Of a DNA stretch of 64,000 nt, positions 36,155 to 44,455 are shown piece by piece. A program made the position numbers and the translations under genes. The notes beneath the pieces were generated by a model. The model had not been told where the DNA came from, ran no database searches, and saw nothing but the letters and a program-made list of their open reading frames with translations. The stretch is from Bacteroidota bacterium (GTDB lineage: Bacteria > Bacteroidota > Bacteroidia > Bacteroidales > UBA5342): the NCBI GenBank assembly GCA_003249935.1, contig QKHT01000214.1, forward strand, positions 22,170-86,169, given 5' to 3'. Within the stretch, counting starts at the first letter, position 1, and the number at the start of each line of letters is the position of its first letter.

Positions 36155-38266
36155 TTATTTATTGCCGTTTAAGTTTAGTTTCGAACGTAATAGCAAATTC
36201 AGTTTTAAATCGGAACTGGTATACAATGTGCCGGGTAGTGTGCCGTTTTCGGGCGATTTTAGTCCGATTTTCATTATGATGGCACTCGCTTTTTTAAATT
36301 CGGTTAGTTGGGCTTCCGTAAGCGTTATGGCATGCGAACTAATTACCCGTTCTTTAAGCGATCCATCGGCATTTACTTTGCAAGCATCCAACAACAACGA
36401 GCGAATGGTTTCACCATATTGCTGATAACTGTTTTTGTCGACAAACGAAAGAGAAACCTCCAGTGAAAGCGGTATCGCATTGTCGGCAAACAACACCAAT
36501 TCTGCTGCAAGCATTTGATCAAGGTCTTTACCCGAAAATTCGATGGTATCGGTCTTTCCTAAATTCGAGGTTTTGATAGACATCGGTATTTCCATTTGCA
36601 TTCCAATGGTAAACACATCAGTTTTTCTGATAAAATTGTCGATACCATTATTGCCCAATGGATTGAGCTTAATTGAACCGCCGTAGGTAATCTTCTTTTC
36701 CGGTGGCAGCGACATAAATTGAGATATAGACGAATTTGAGCTGTTAATTTTTATGGTATCACTTATTGAACCCGATTGCATTGTTGCAGGCGTTTTAAGT
36801 GTGTGAACCGGCGGATTCAGAGCCTGAACCTCACCTTTATTGTTAAACCCTTTTATGTCGAGATTCATTTGTACCGGCACACCAACCGAACTGTTTAAAA
36901 CCAGATTGATGAGCGGATTGTTAAATGCCATTTTCCCCTCGAATTGACTCCAAAAATCAAGATTAAAATCTTTGGTTCCATTTGCAATGGTTATGGTTCT
37001 TTGGCCAAAGTAGCCGGTTGCTTCACTGATGTCTATATCGGCTAATTGGCCGGTTACTTTAAAATTATCTGTCGATTCGAAAGTTACCATGCCGTTAGAT
37101 TTGTATATCTGTGTCGAATATGTAACCGGCAGCCGGTTGAATGGGTTTTCGGCAACTGCATTAAGCAATAATTCGTTATTTGTTAAGTCAAACTCATAAT
37201 CTCTTTTCAAATCATTTGCCGAAAAGTCTAAGTTGTAGGTTACAATATTATTTTGATATTTGATTGATGGAAAGTTTAATATGACTTTGCCCGATACGCC
37301 GACGGATTTCTCAATTGAGATTCGCAATTTCCCTTTCGATAATTTTGCGTACTTCAGTTGCTCTCCGTTTGCAAAATTTAACGCGATCGTATCTTTGCTA
37401 TCCGATAGATTTTTTAATGGAATATTGGCCGTGCCACCTGTTGCAACAAAATTCTCCATAATAGTGCTGAATGCCAAAGTATTTTCGAAATTTATCAGTG
37501 CCGATGGTGCCGATGCGCACCAAAAATGTTTAAGTTCAACATTAAAGGTCGAACCAAGCGTTTTATTCGCTAAAGTCACAGTCTTAGTCTCCGAGTTCCC
37601 ACTGGCAATACCATTTGGCAACGCATATCCAAATTTTATACTGTCTAATAAGTTTTTTAGGGGATTGTTAGTGTATAAATATATCGTTGTTTTGATGCCG
37701 GTTGGAAAATTATTTTTGAGTGTTACCCTAAGATTTCCTGATTCAAGCTTCAAAAGAGAAAAGACATCGTTCGTAATTTGCATATGAGGCAACGGATTAT
37801 CAACTGTTTCGGACAAGTCCACTTCAGGAAAAGGTACTGTCTGTCCGTCACTTCCCGAAATGTCAAACCCTTTTGTCTTAAACGGCCCGGTCATCTCGCT
37901 AAATTTAACCTGACTGTTTATCGTTTTATTATCGATGTTTATCTTCCCGACTTTTATTTGTGTGGGATCAAGATATTGCGAAGTTGAAAAATTAAAATAG
38001 TCACTTATTTTGTATGTGCCAAAGTTATCCTGATTGTACATAAGCCTTATAATACCATCTTTGGCCGAGCTGTTTATCATGCCATCAGGATCATCCAGTG
38101 ATTTGACCAAATCTCCTACTACAATGGTTCCCTTTACAAGAGGGATACTCATTTCCGGTGAACCAACAACCTCAATATCATTGAAGTTGTAGTCGGTATT
38201 CATACAGCTGCTAAATGCCGCAAACAATATGAATAATTTCAAATTTCTAATTAATTCGTTATTCAT
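36155..38266 (-). CDS. Large hypothetical lipoprotein
   Basis: 703 residues starting MNNELIRNLKLFILFAAFSSC, with lipobox FSSC (Cys21). The mature protein is Ser/Asn/Thr-rich and beta-rich, with repeated short strands (GKINIDNKTINSQVKF, TVTLANKTLGSTFNVEL, MNLDIKGFNNKGEV) that suggest several Ig- or jelly-roll-like modules, none named with confidence. It is the first gene of a pair with the DUF5723 barrel protein, suggesting a lipoprotein-barrel complex at the outer membrane. An ATG two codons upstream (38272) and another at 38335 are alternatives. Confidence 0.7.
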   Translation of the reverse strand: MNNELIRNLKLFILFAAFSSCMNTDYNFNDIEVVGSPEMSIPLVKGTIVVGDLVKSLDDPDGMINSSAKDGIIRLMYNQDNFGTYKISDYFNFSTSQYLDPTQIKVGKINIDNKTINSQVKFSEMTGPFKTKGFDISGSDGQTVPFPEVDLSETVDNPLPHMQITNDVFSLLKLESGNLRVTLKNNFPTGIKTTIYLYTNNPLKNLLDSIKFGYALPNGIASGNSETKTVTLANKTLGSTFNVELKHFWCASAPSALINFENTLAFSTIMENFVATGGTANIPLKNLSDSKDTIALNFANGEQLKYAKLSKGKLRISIEKSVGVSGKVILNFPSIKYQNNIVTYNLDFSANDLKRDYEFDLTNNELLLNAVAENPFNRLPVTYSTQIYKSNGMVTFESTDNFKVTGQLADIDISEATGYFGQRTITIANGTKDFNLDFWSQFEGKMAFNNPLINLVLNSSVGVPVQMNLDIKGFNNKGEVQALNPPVHTLKTPATMQSGSISDTIKINSSNSSISQFMSLPPEKKITYGGSIKLNPLGNNGIDNFIRKTDVFTIGMQMEIPMSIKTSNLGKTDTIEFSGKDLDQMLAAELVLFADNAIPLSLEVSLSFVDKNSYQQYGETIRSLLLDACKVNADGSLKERVISSHAITLTEAQLTEFKKASAIIMKIGLKSPENGTLPGTLYTSSDLKLNLLLRSKLNLNGNK

Positions 38267-38609
38267 AACCATAAAGTTTAATAAGTTGACCTTGTTCTTA
38301 TTGCGAATATCTACCTGTCGCAAAAATACATTCAAAATTACGCAAAAATGTATAATAATCCAAGCTTGGTGATATTTGTTCAGGGGCTATCGCATTTAAA
38401 ACTATTTACCACGAAATACATTATTCTTTGTGCAATGGTGATCGTAGAATTTTTTACATGGTATCGACATGTGCCTTTTCGTTGTTTCGTGTGTTTTGAG
38501 GTTGAAACGCCATGTTTCGTGATTCAAACCGTTAAATGCAGTTGTCCTGATTCCGTGAATCGGTCCACTATGATCCCGAAAGAATTTTTGCTTTGTCAAC
38601 CAGATGTTC
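38267..38609. other. Gene-free region upstream of the minisatellite
   Basis: No gene is supported. Around 38480-38530 the minus strand carries recurring CACGAAAC-like words (for example GAATCACGAAAC and ACACACGAAACAACGAAA) of the kind often seen in Bacteroidota intergenic spacers. No tRNA or terminator was recognised. Confidence 0.4.
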
Positions 38610-38893
38610 AAAAGCTGCAACATTTTTGCAAACGTGAATTGGTTCCCGGTTTGCCCTTGCAAAACTTTTGCAAACGTGAATTGGTTCCGGTTTGCCCTTG
38701 CAAAACTTTTGCAAACGTGAATTGGTTTCGGTTTGCCCTTGCAACATTTTTGCAAACGTGAAATGGTTCCGGTTTGCCCTTGCAAAACTTTTGCAAACGT
38801 GAAATGGTTCCGGTTTGCCCTTGCAACATTTTTGCAAACGTGAATTGGTTCCGGTTTGCCCTTGCAAAACTTTTGCAAACGGAAATTGGTCGA
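38610..38893. repeat. 41-bp tandem repeat (minisatellite), about 6.5 copies
   Basis: The word TTTTGCAAACG begins units at 38624, 38666, 38707, 38748, 38789, 38830 and 38871, spacings of 42, 41, 41, 41, 41 and 41. Each unit runs TTTTGCAAACGTGAATTGG then TTCCGGTTTGCCCTTGCA. Units join through either TTGCAAAAC-TTTTGCAA (an 8-bp dyad with one central base) or TTGCAACAT-TTTTGCAA; the joints follow the order B-A-A-B-A-B-A. There is no unique spacer, so it is not CRISPR. The seventh copy breaks off after TTTTGCAAACG. Confidence 0.9.
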
Positions 38894-38952
38894 AAATCCT
38901 GATAGGTTTATCGGCGAGAGAGTTAGGAAGCCTGTTGGTTTTGAAAAGAGAT

Positions 38953-39084
38953 AATGCCGCCGCGATGCGGCTTGTTGTTTTATTGAAAATGGCTTTCTAC
39001 CAAAATACCGCCGCTATGCGGCTATTGTTTTTCTGCAACCATGCTGCGGCATATCTAACTTTTTAGCCGCATCGCGGCGACATT
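38953..39084. repeat. GC-rich dyad repeats, two direct and one inverted copy
   Basis: AATGCCGCCGCGATGCGGCT (38953-38972) and AATACCGCCGCTATGCGGCT (39004-39023) are direct copies with related T-rich tails; AGCCGCATCGCGGCGACATT (39065-39084) is the inverted form. Each copy contains its own partial dyad (CCGC..GCGG), and the outer copies could pair over about 20 bp. They resemble REP-like intergenic elements. Confidence 0.7.
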
Positions 39085-39125
39085 ATGGTATTATTTTGCA
39101 TTGCAGCAAAGTCAATGGCCTGGCA

Positions 39126-39320
39126 GCACACTCCGATGCGGCCCGATGTTTTTTGTTTTCCGGGCTCCGTCCGTTGCGTGAGTGATTGCAGCGGGTAGCC
39201 CGCAGTGCCGCCAAAGGGGATGGAGAGAGATTGAAGGAGAATGAAATGGACTTAAGGCAATGGACTTAAGGCACGAGGACTACGAGCGGAAAGCACGACG
39301 GGAGCCCGAGGCGAGCGGCA
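39126..39320. other. GC-rich structured spacer downstream of the hydrogenase operon
   Basis: This spacer is visibly richer in GC than the flanking intergenic DNA. It holds the dyad GCGGGTAGCCCGC, an 8-bp inverted pair CGGGCTCC (39161-39168) / GGAGCCCG (39301-39308), and a perfect 14-bp tandem duplication ATGGACTTAAGGCA at 39246-39259 and 39260-39273. No coding sequence is supported. It may be a repeat remnant or a structured RNA. Confidence 0.4.
39246..39273. repeat. 14-bp perfect tandem duplication
   Basis: ATGGACTTAAGGCA occurs twice head-to-tail with no mismatch in gene-free DNA. Confidence 0.85.
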
Positions 39321-39330
39321 CGCCCACACA

Positions 39331-39364
39331 AAAAAACGAGACCCTTTGTAGAGCCTCGTTTTTT
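39331..39364 (-). terminator. Intrinsic terminator of the hydrogenase operon
   Basis: AAAAAACGAG (39331-39340) and CTCGTTTTTT (39355-39364) pair, and the stem can extend inward by GC and GU pairs to a TACAAA loop on the minus strand. A U-tract follows in that direction. It begins 20 bases past the stop of the monomeric hydrogenase gene. Confidence 0.85.
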
Positions 39365-39383
39365 GTATTGTAATTTGTGGCGG

Positions 39384-40802
39384 TTAGCCTTTGCGAAGTG
39401 TTGAAGCGAGTTTGTCCATACGTCCTTTGGCAACGGCTGGCTTGGTGCTCATGTAGCATCCGCCCACGCAACCGCCTTCGCAGCTCATGCCTTCGATAAA
39501 GTTGTAGGCATTGCCTTTGGTGGCGGCTTTGAGCTGGGCAATGGCTTTTTTGTTGATGCCGTTGATGACTAACGGATTGAGGACAAATTCGCCGGGAATG
39601 TGTTTTTTTACCGCTTCGAGTACGCCACCCGACACGGCAAAGTTCCACCCTTCGGCCGATGCCGGGATTTTGCCGTCGATTGCGATAGATGCAGGTTCGA
39701 TGCCCTTTGCCAACAGCATGGCTTCGAGTTCTTCGAAATTGATGACCATATCGATGCCGCCCACCCTGAACGATTCGGCTTTTTTTGCCATACATGGCCC
39801 TACAAACAGTAGCCGCGCATCGGGATGTTGCTCCTTGGCCAACCGTGCGGTGAAAACCATTGGCGATGGGGTGTGCGAGATGTTTCCGGCCAGTTGCGGC
39901 ACATGTTTTTCGACCACATTTACAAAGGCGGGGCAACACGAGGTGGTGAGCAATCCGGTAGTTTCGAGCAGTTCGTGGGCCTCTTCGCTGGCGGTTTGGT
40001 CGGCGCCCAAAGCCACATACACCACATCCGAAAAGCCCATTTGAAGCATGGCTTCGCGCAATTGCGGCAGGGTGCACTTAAATTGTGCCGCCACGGCCGG
40101 CGCAAGCATTGCCACTACTTTTTTGTTGCGTTTTATGGAAAATATGGCATCGAACAGGTGGCTCTCTTCGACAATGGCACCAAACGGACAGGCTACCATA
40201 CATTTGCCGCAATAGGTACATTTGTCGAAATCGATGGTTTCCTTTCCGCGTTCGTTTTTGGTGATGGCGTTTACAGGGCAAGCCTCTTCGCAGGGTACCG
40301 GATTGTAAATAATGGCATGGTAGGGGCACACCGACTCGCAAATACCGCAGGTAATACACTTATCGGCATTAATGGTGGCGCGTGCACCTACAAATTCGAT
40401 ACAGTCTTTGGGGCAGTTTACCTCGCAGGGCCGCCCCACACAGCCTCGGCACATGTTGGTTACAATGTAGTTGTTTTGTGCACATCCGTGGCAGGCAGCC
40501 TCAACCACACGAATAATTTCGCGATCGCTGGCTGCTTTTACAAACGACTGCAACACGTAATCGGACAACGGCACCATCTCCTCCTCGTCGGTATTGCATT
40601 CGTACCCGAGCATAGCCATGATTTTCATTTTTATGAGTGCCCTGTCGCGGTAAATGCAACACCGCGAACTCTCGCTGCCACGCGGCCGCATTTGCAACGG
40701 AACTTTATCAATTTCAACCAAAAGCGTTTCGTCGAAAACCAGTTTAGCAATGCGGGTAAGAATCTCCCGCCTGATGAGCATTGTTTTGTTTACTGCTGCC
40801 AT
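39384..40802 (-). CDS. Monomeric [FeFe]-hydrogenase, group B-like
   Basis: 472 residues. An N-terminal helical region and the CHGCAQ segment precede ferredoxin-type cysteines (CRGCVGRPCEVNCPKDC, CITCGICESVCP, CEEACP, CTYCGKCMVACP; about 105-205). The H-cluster motifs are all present: L1 TTSCCPAFV (near 287), L2 FVGPCMAKKAE (near 335), L3 EGMSCEGGCVGGC (near 437). L1 keeps the TSCCP pair, including the proton-relay Cys. The layout fits the group B monomeric [FeFe]-hydrogenases of anaerobes, predicted to exchange electrons between ferredoxin and H2. It is the third gene of the sensory hydrogenase operon, 37 bases after the phosphatase gene. No maturases are nearby. Confidence 0.9.
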   Translation of the reverse strand: MAAVNKTMLIRREILTRIAKLVFDETLLVEIDKVPLQMRPRGSESSRCCIYRDRALIKMKIMAMLGYECNTDEEEMVPLSDYVLQSFVKAASDREIIRVVEAACHGCAQNNYIVTNMCRGCVGRPCEVNCPKDCIEFVGARATINADKCITCGICESVCPYHAIIYNPVPCEEACPVNAITKNERGKETIDFDKCTYCGKCMVACPFGAIVEESHLFDAIFSIKRNKKVVAMLAPAVAAQFKCTLPQLREAMLQMGFSDVVYVALGADQTASEEAHELLETTGLLTTSCCPAFVNVVEKHVPQLAGNISHTPSPMVFTARLAKEQHPDARLLFVGPCMAKKAESFRVGGIDMVINFEELEAMLLAKGIEPASIAIDGKIPASAEGWNFAVSGGVLEAVKKHIPGEFVLNPLVINGINKKAIAQLKAATKGNAYNFIEGMSCEGGCVGGCYMSTKPAVAKGRMDKLASTLRKG

Positions 40803-40839
40803 ATCACTTCCTAATTCTTAATTGTTCTACTTTATAACC

Positions 40840-42009
40840 CTATAAATAAACCACTTCGATGGTTTTTTGATACTTATTGGTGAGCACATTGGCCAGACGT
40901 TTTACCACCAAACGTCGCATTTCCACGTCGGTGTTTATGCCTTCGGCATAGTTTGCCGGGTTGAACCGCGTGCCTGCAAGGATACAAATGTGGTCGTTGG
41001 CCTGCAACATGGCGGCCAATTGTGCGGCCGGTGTTTCGGGTTGAACCGGCTGCTGCGGATGTTCGAGCATTTCGGTGCAGCGACTAAGGGTCAGTGCCCC
41101 TTCGGTTACCAGTTTTACCTGCGATGGAAACCCTTCGGTACTGTTTTTGGGCACCACAGCACTAAATTTAGCACCAAGCCCTTTGGCCACAATACGCGCG
41201 GTGGTGCCGCCGCAAATGGCCACATCGCCGCCATGTGATTCTACCTTTTGGGCCAACATGCCATCGTTGGCCATGTCTACCGGCGGACCGGTAATTACGA
41301 GCATTTGGCGCGGTTTCCGCACCAAAATAGCGCAACAGGTCATGTCGTCGGCCGGCTGCCAGTGTTCAATCTGGTTGGCCTTCGCCACCACGCTCCGGCA
41401 AAGTTCCACGGCTTCCACGCCGGGGTTCAGCCGTAAATAATTTTCGACAAACAACGCCAACCCTGCCATGCCCCATCCCGTGGGATAGTGTGCCGAACCG
41501 GTGCCTGCCTGCGAAATGCCATCGCTCACCAACACCACCAAACTACCGGTATTTAAAGCGATTTCGCAGGTGGTAAGCGGCGAAAAATCGTTCGCGTACC
41601 CGTTGTGTATTTGCCTTGCCACCCCTTTTTCGCTGCCATTTTCGAACAGCAACGCGGGCGGATTGCCATACTCCATTAACCGCAGCCGGTGTTTGTTTAC
41701 CACTTCGGCCACCGACAATGTGGCGTAGGGCAGGCTTTGTTTGGCCGTATCGGGCATGGCCCTTTTTACTGCATCCAGCGCCTGTGTGGCGCTGCAATCG
41801 TTTTGCAGCAACGTAATGCCCATATTGGCCGCAATGGTAGCCGCCACATGCGCTTTTACCCCACTTCCGGCACCGTCGCTCAATACCAGCAACCGGCGTA
41901 AAGTACCGTCTACACGTGTTTCCACCACATCGCCACACACCGAATTTCCGGCTTTGGGCATGCAAAAGAAGCCTGTTTCGCAAATACTACCTGCCTGTGT
42001 TGCCGTCAT
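40840..42009 (-). CDS. SpoIIE/PP2C-type serine phosphatase with unknown C-terminal domain
   Basis: 389 residues. Residues about 1-230 are a SpoIIE-type PPM phosphatase with metal-binding Asp motifs LLVLSDGAGSG, VVLVSDGISQAG and PADDMTCCAIL. The remaining 155 residues (from about QMLVITGPPVDMAND, with VAICGGTTARIVAKGLG and ICILAGTRFNPANYAEG) form a second domain I do not recognise. SpoIIE phosphatases dephosphorylate Ser/Thr on anti-sigma antagonists or other regulators. The first 23 bases overlap the end of the sensory hydrogenase gene, so translation is coupled, and H2/redox sensing may set phosphatase activity. No kinase or STAS partner is encoded nearby. Confidence 0.88.
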   Translation of the reverse strand: MTATQAGSICETGFFCMPKAGNSVCGDVVETRVDGTLRRLLVLSDGAGSGVKAHVAATIAANMGITLLQNDCSATQALDAVKRAMPDTAKQSLPYATLSVAEVVNKHRLRLMEYGNPPALLFENGSEKGVARQIHNGYANDFSPLTTCEIALNTGSLVVLVSDGISQAGTGSAHYPTGWGMAGLALFVENYLRLNPGVEAVELCRSVVAKANQIEHWQPADDMTCCAILVRKPRQMLVITGPPVDMANDGMLAQKVESHGGDVAICGGTTARIVAKGLGAKFSAVVPKNSTEGFPSQVKLVTEGALTLSRCTEMLEHPQQPVQPETPAAQLAAMLQANDHICILAGTRFNPANYAEGINTDVEMRRLVVKRLANVLTNKYQKTIEVVYL

Positions 42010-43693
42010 ATAATTTTTTTAATGAACCCAATAGTGCCTCGGTATTGGCAGCGTTTTCGCCAAGGATAGATGCAATTTGCCGTACCGTTTTCAGATTTTC
42101 CTCAATAACACGGTCGGCACGGCGAATCACCTCATCCTTCTTTACCAACGGGTCTTCCTTTTGCGAAAAAATAGCGCATGCAATATGTTTTTGCTGAACC
42201 ACAAAGGTGGTGCAGTGATAGTCGGTTTTATGAAGTGTACAATCGGTTTCCACGGTTTCGGCTGAACCCAGAAACAAGGTTTGGAACGTATTGTAAGCCT
42301 CGGGAAGCATTTTTTTGAGGTTCGCCCCCGACAGTCCCGGGCGTGCCTGAAATGCCAGTTCGGTATCGGCTCCGCACAATTGCGCAAAGCGACGATTGGC
42401 TTCAATTACCTTTATGTTTTCGTCGGCCAGCACTACCGCAAACGGCATCCGTTGGAGCAATGCCGAGGCTTTGTTGTGGGCCACACTGCGCATATACGAC
42501 ACACACATTTCGCGCTCGGCCTGCCCCTGCACAATGGCCGAAGCCAAATCACGGCAGTGTTCGTATCCGCATCCGCCACAGTTAAGCTCAAGCGACGGGT
42601 CGTTTTTTCCAATGCTGTTAAGTGCATCCTGAATAGCCGAAGGGTCGGGTTGAACCAAAGCTATGGCCGTATATTGATGGTAATGATTGACCAAATCGGG
42701 CATTAATCCCAAGTGGTGGTTGGGTTGAAGGGTTTTGAAACGCTGTTTTACCGATTTGAAACGGGTGAGTAAGCCCGAACCGGGAATCATTCCCGGGCCG
42801 TTGATGCAACCTCCGGGACAAGCCAGCAGTTCCAGAAAAAGGGCTTCGGTGGTATCGGGGGCATTTTCGCTGAGCATTTTTTTTACGGTGGCAAATCCCG
42901 AAACGGCCATGGCCTCTATTTCGGTTTGATGGTCGCGGCGCATGGCAGCCACCATACCTCCCTCAACGGGATAGTACACCCCACCCCCGGCTTCAAAGGG
43001 CTCGAACCTGAATGGTTGTGGCCCGATGGTTTCGAGTGTTACCCCTTCGAGATCGAACCATTCGGCCATTTCGCCAAAGGTAAGTGCCGCATCCACAAGC
43101 CCGCCACTCAGTTCGGCCTCTACCTTTTTTGCGGCACAAGGCCCTACAAACACCACTTTTATGCTTTTGCCGTAGGTTTCGCGAAGCAGTTTGGCATGAG
43201 CCAACATGGGCGTGTCGAGCGGCACGATGGTATCGGCCCATTCGCTGCGGTATTTTTTGATGTACAACGAAATGGCAGGGCAACACTGCGACACCGCCAC
43301 CGGCTGCATTTGGCTGCCAAGCCAGGTATGCGTTTGTGCCGAAACCATATCGGCACCCAGAGCCGTTTCGCTTACGATTTTAAATCCTAATGCATGCAAT
43401 CCCCCAATCCAGTGCTCCGCCTGCCAACCGCGCAGTTGCGATACAAACGACGGGGCTAACGATACGACTACGGTTCGACCAAAATCGATCCACGACTGCA
43501 CCGTTTCTATGTCGTTACGGATGCGCTTTGCACCTACCGGACAAACCTGCACACAGTGGCCGCATGCCACGCACAATTCGGCGATTACCGATGCCGTATG
43601 GTTTTCGATACGGATGGCTTTAACAGGACATTCGCGTACGCATTTGTAGCAATCCTGACAATTGTTTTTTTCGGTGTAAACAGCGTGTTCCAT
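41987..43693 (-). CDS. hydS: Sensory [FeFe]-hydrogenase with Fe-S and PAS domains (HydS-like, group C)
   Basis: 568 residues. Two N-terminal [4Fe-4S] motifs (CQDCYKCVRECP, CVACGHCVQVCP) lead into the H-cluster domain: L1 SQCCPA (near 136), L2 FVGPCAAKKVE (near 184), L3 LACPGGCINGPGM (near 293). A four-Cys Fe-S domain follows (CGGCGYEHC near 367), then a PAS domain (about 425-500; MPFAVVLADENIKVIEANRRFAQL) and a C-terminal coiled coil. A C-terminal PAS is diagnostic of group C hydrogenases, thought to sense H2 or redox state rather than turn it over quickly. The ATG at 43693 has a well-spaced promoter upstream. First gene of the operon. Confidence 0.9.
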   Translation of the reverse strand: MEHAVYTEKNNCQDCYKCVRECPVKAIRIENHTASVIAELCVACGHCVQVCPVGAKRIRNDIETVQSWIDFGRTVVVSLAPSFVSQLRGWQAEHWIGGLHALGFKIVSETALGADMVSAQTHTWLGSQMQPVAVSQCCPAISLYIKKYRSEWADTIVPLDTPMLAHAKLLRETYGKSIKVVFVGPCAAKKVEAELSGGLVDAALTFGEMAEWFDLEGVTLETIGPQPFRFEPFEAGGGVYYPVEGGMVAAMRRDHQTEIEAMAVSGFATVKKMLSENAPDTTEALFLELLACPGGCINGPGMIPGSGLLTRFKSVKQRFKTLQPNHHLGLMPDLVNHYHQYTAIALVQPDPSAIQDALNSIGKNDPSLELNCGGCGYEHCRDLASAIVQGQAEREMCVSYMRSVAHNKASALLQRMPFAVVLADENIKVIEANRRFAQLCGADTELAFQARPGLSGANLKKMLPEAYNTFQTLFLGSAETVETDCTLHKTDYHCTTFVVQQKHIACAIFSQKEDPLVKKDEVIRRADRVIEENLKTVRQIASILGENAANTEALLGSLKKLYDGNTGR

Positions 43694-43769
43694 TACATTT
43701 TGATATAAAATAGTGGGATTTTGTGCTGTAAGGGGCGCTACTTTGTAGCGTTTTAATGTTTCGACGGGG

Positions 43770-43800
43770 CAAAAGTAGTAAAAACCCGATGGTTGTGCAA
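43770..43800 (-). promoter_or_regulatory. Candidate promoter of the sensory hydrogenase operon
   Basis: Minus-strand TACTTTTG (43770-43777) fits the TAnnTTTG -7 box, and a TTG (43798-43800) lies 20 bases upstream of it. The transcript leader would be about 70 nt and include a small hairpin CGCTA-ctttg-TAGCG (43736-43750). Confidence 0.5.
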
Positions 43801-43858
43801 TGCTTTTAGTCGCATTGGATTAGTTTTGAATGAGTTTAAAAAAGCGGGCTAAAAAAAA

Positions 43859-43883
43859 TACCCGATGGGATAAGCATCGGGTA
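43859..43883 (-). terminator. Intrinsic terminator after the Lrp/AsnC gene
   Basis: TACCCGATG (43859-43867) and CATCGGGTA (43875-43883) form a 9-bp stem with a 7-base loop; on the minus strand it is followed by a seven-U run. It is 20 bases past the stop and insulates the regulator from the hydrogenase operon. Confidence 0.9.
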
Positions 43884-43903
43884 AGATATGGGGAGTAAAA
43901 TAA

Positions 43904-44368
43904 TTACTTTTCGATGGGGGGCTGCCGGTGCAGCGTTTCGGAAAGGGAGATGATGGATTCGGTACTTGCAATGCCCTGAATATTCTGAAATTCATCGTGA
44001 ATAATGTGCAGCAAATGCCGGTTGTTACGGGCATATACTTTTAAAAACATGGCATACTTTCCGGTAGTATAATGAATTTCAACCACTTCGGGTATGGCTT
44101 TAAGTGCATCGACCACGGCGGTAAACTGCGAGGCTTCGCGCAAAAACACACCTACAAAACCACATGTTTCGTACCCCAAAGCCGATGGATCGAGTACAAA
44201 CTCCGACCCGCGAATAACCTGCATATCTATGAGCCGCTGAATACGTTGATGAATAGCTGCCCCCGAAACGTTGCACTCGCGTGCCACTTCGAGAAATGGA
44301 ATCCGGGCATTGTTGCTAACCATCGAAAGTATTTTGCGATCTAGTTCATCGAGCTGACGGTGTGCCAT
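43904..44368 (-). CDS. Lrp/AsnC family transcriptional regulator
   Basis: 154 residues. The N-terminal HTH (LDELDRKILSMVSNNARIPFLEVARECNVSGAAIHQRIQRL, about 5-45) is followed by the alpha-beta RAM ligand-binding domain (about 70-150), the standard Lrp/AsnC layout. Such regulators form octamers and usually respond to amino acids. It lies upstream of the hydrogenase operon on the same strand but has its own terminator, so it is not co-transcribed with it. Confidence 0.93.
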   Translation of the reverse strand: MAHRQLDELDRKILSMVSNNARIPFLEVARECNVSGAAIHQRIQRLIDMQVIRGSEFVLDPSALGYETCGFVGVFLREASQFTAVVDALKAIPEVVEIHYTTGKYAMFLKVYARNNRHLLHIIHDEFQNIQGIASTESIISLSETLHRQPPIEK

Positions 44369-44455
44369 ATATAATTTGTTTTCCTGGTGTAAATGTTACA
44401 ATTTGTAAGCTAAGATAATATATTTGTTTAATATTCTAATTATTTGATCCTAATT

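Noticed and set aside
38402..38878. Open frames of 158, 99 and 73 codons on the minus strand over the 41-bp repeats
   Set aside because: They arise because the repeat unit has no stop in any minus-strand frame; the predicted peptides are simple repeats with no signal, domain or start context.
38610..38893. CRISPR array
   Set aside because: The 41-bp units abut with no variable spacers, and no cas genes are present.
39825..40814. 329-codon open frame on the plus strand
   Set aside because: It is antisense to the monomeric hydrogenase, whose Fe-S and H-cluster motifs show the minus strand is the coding one.
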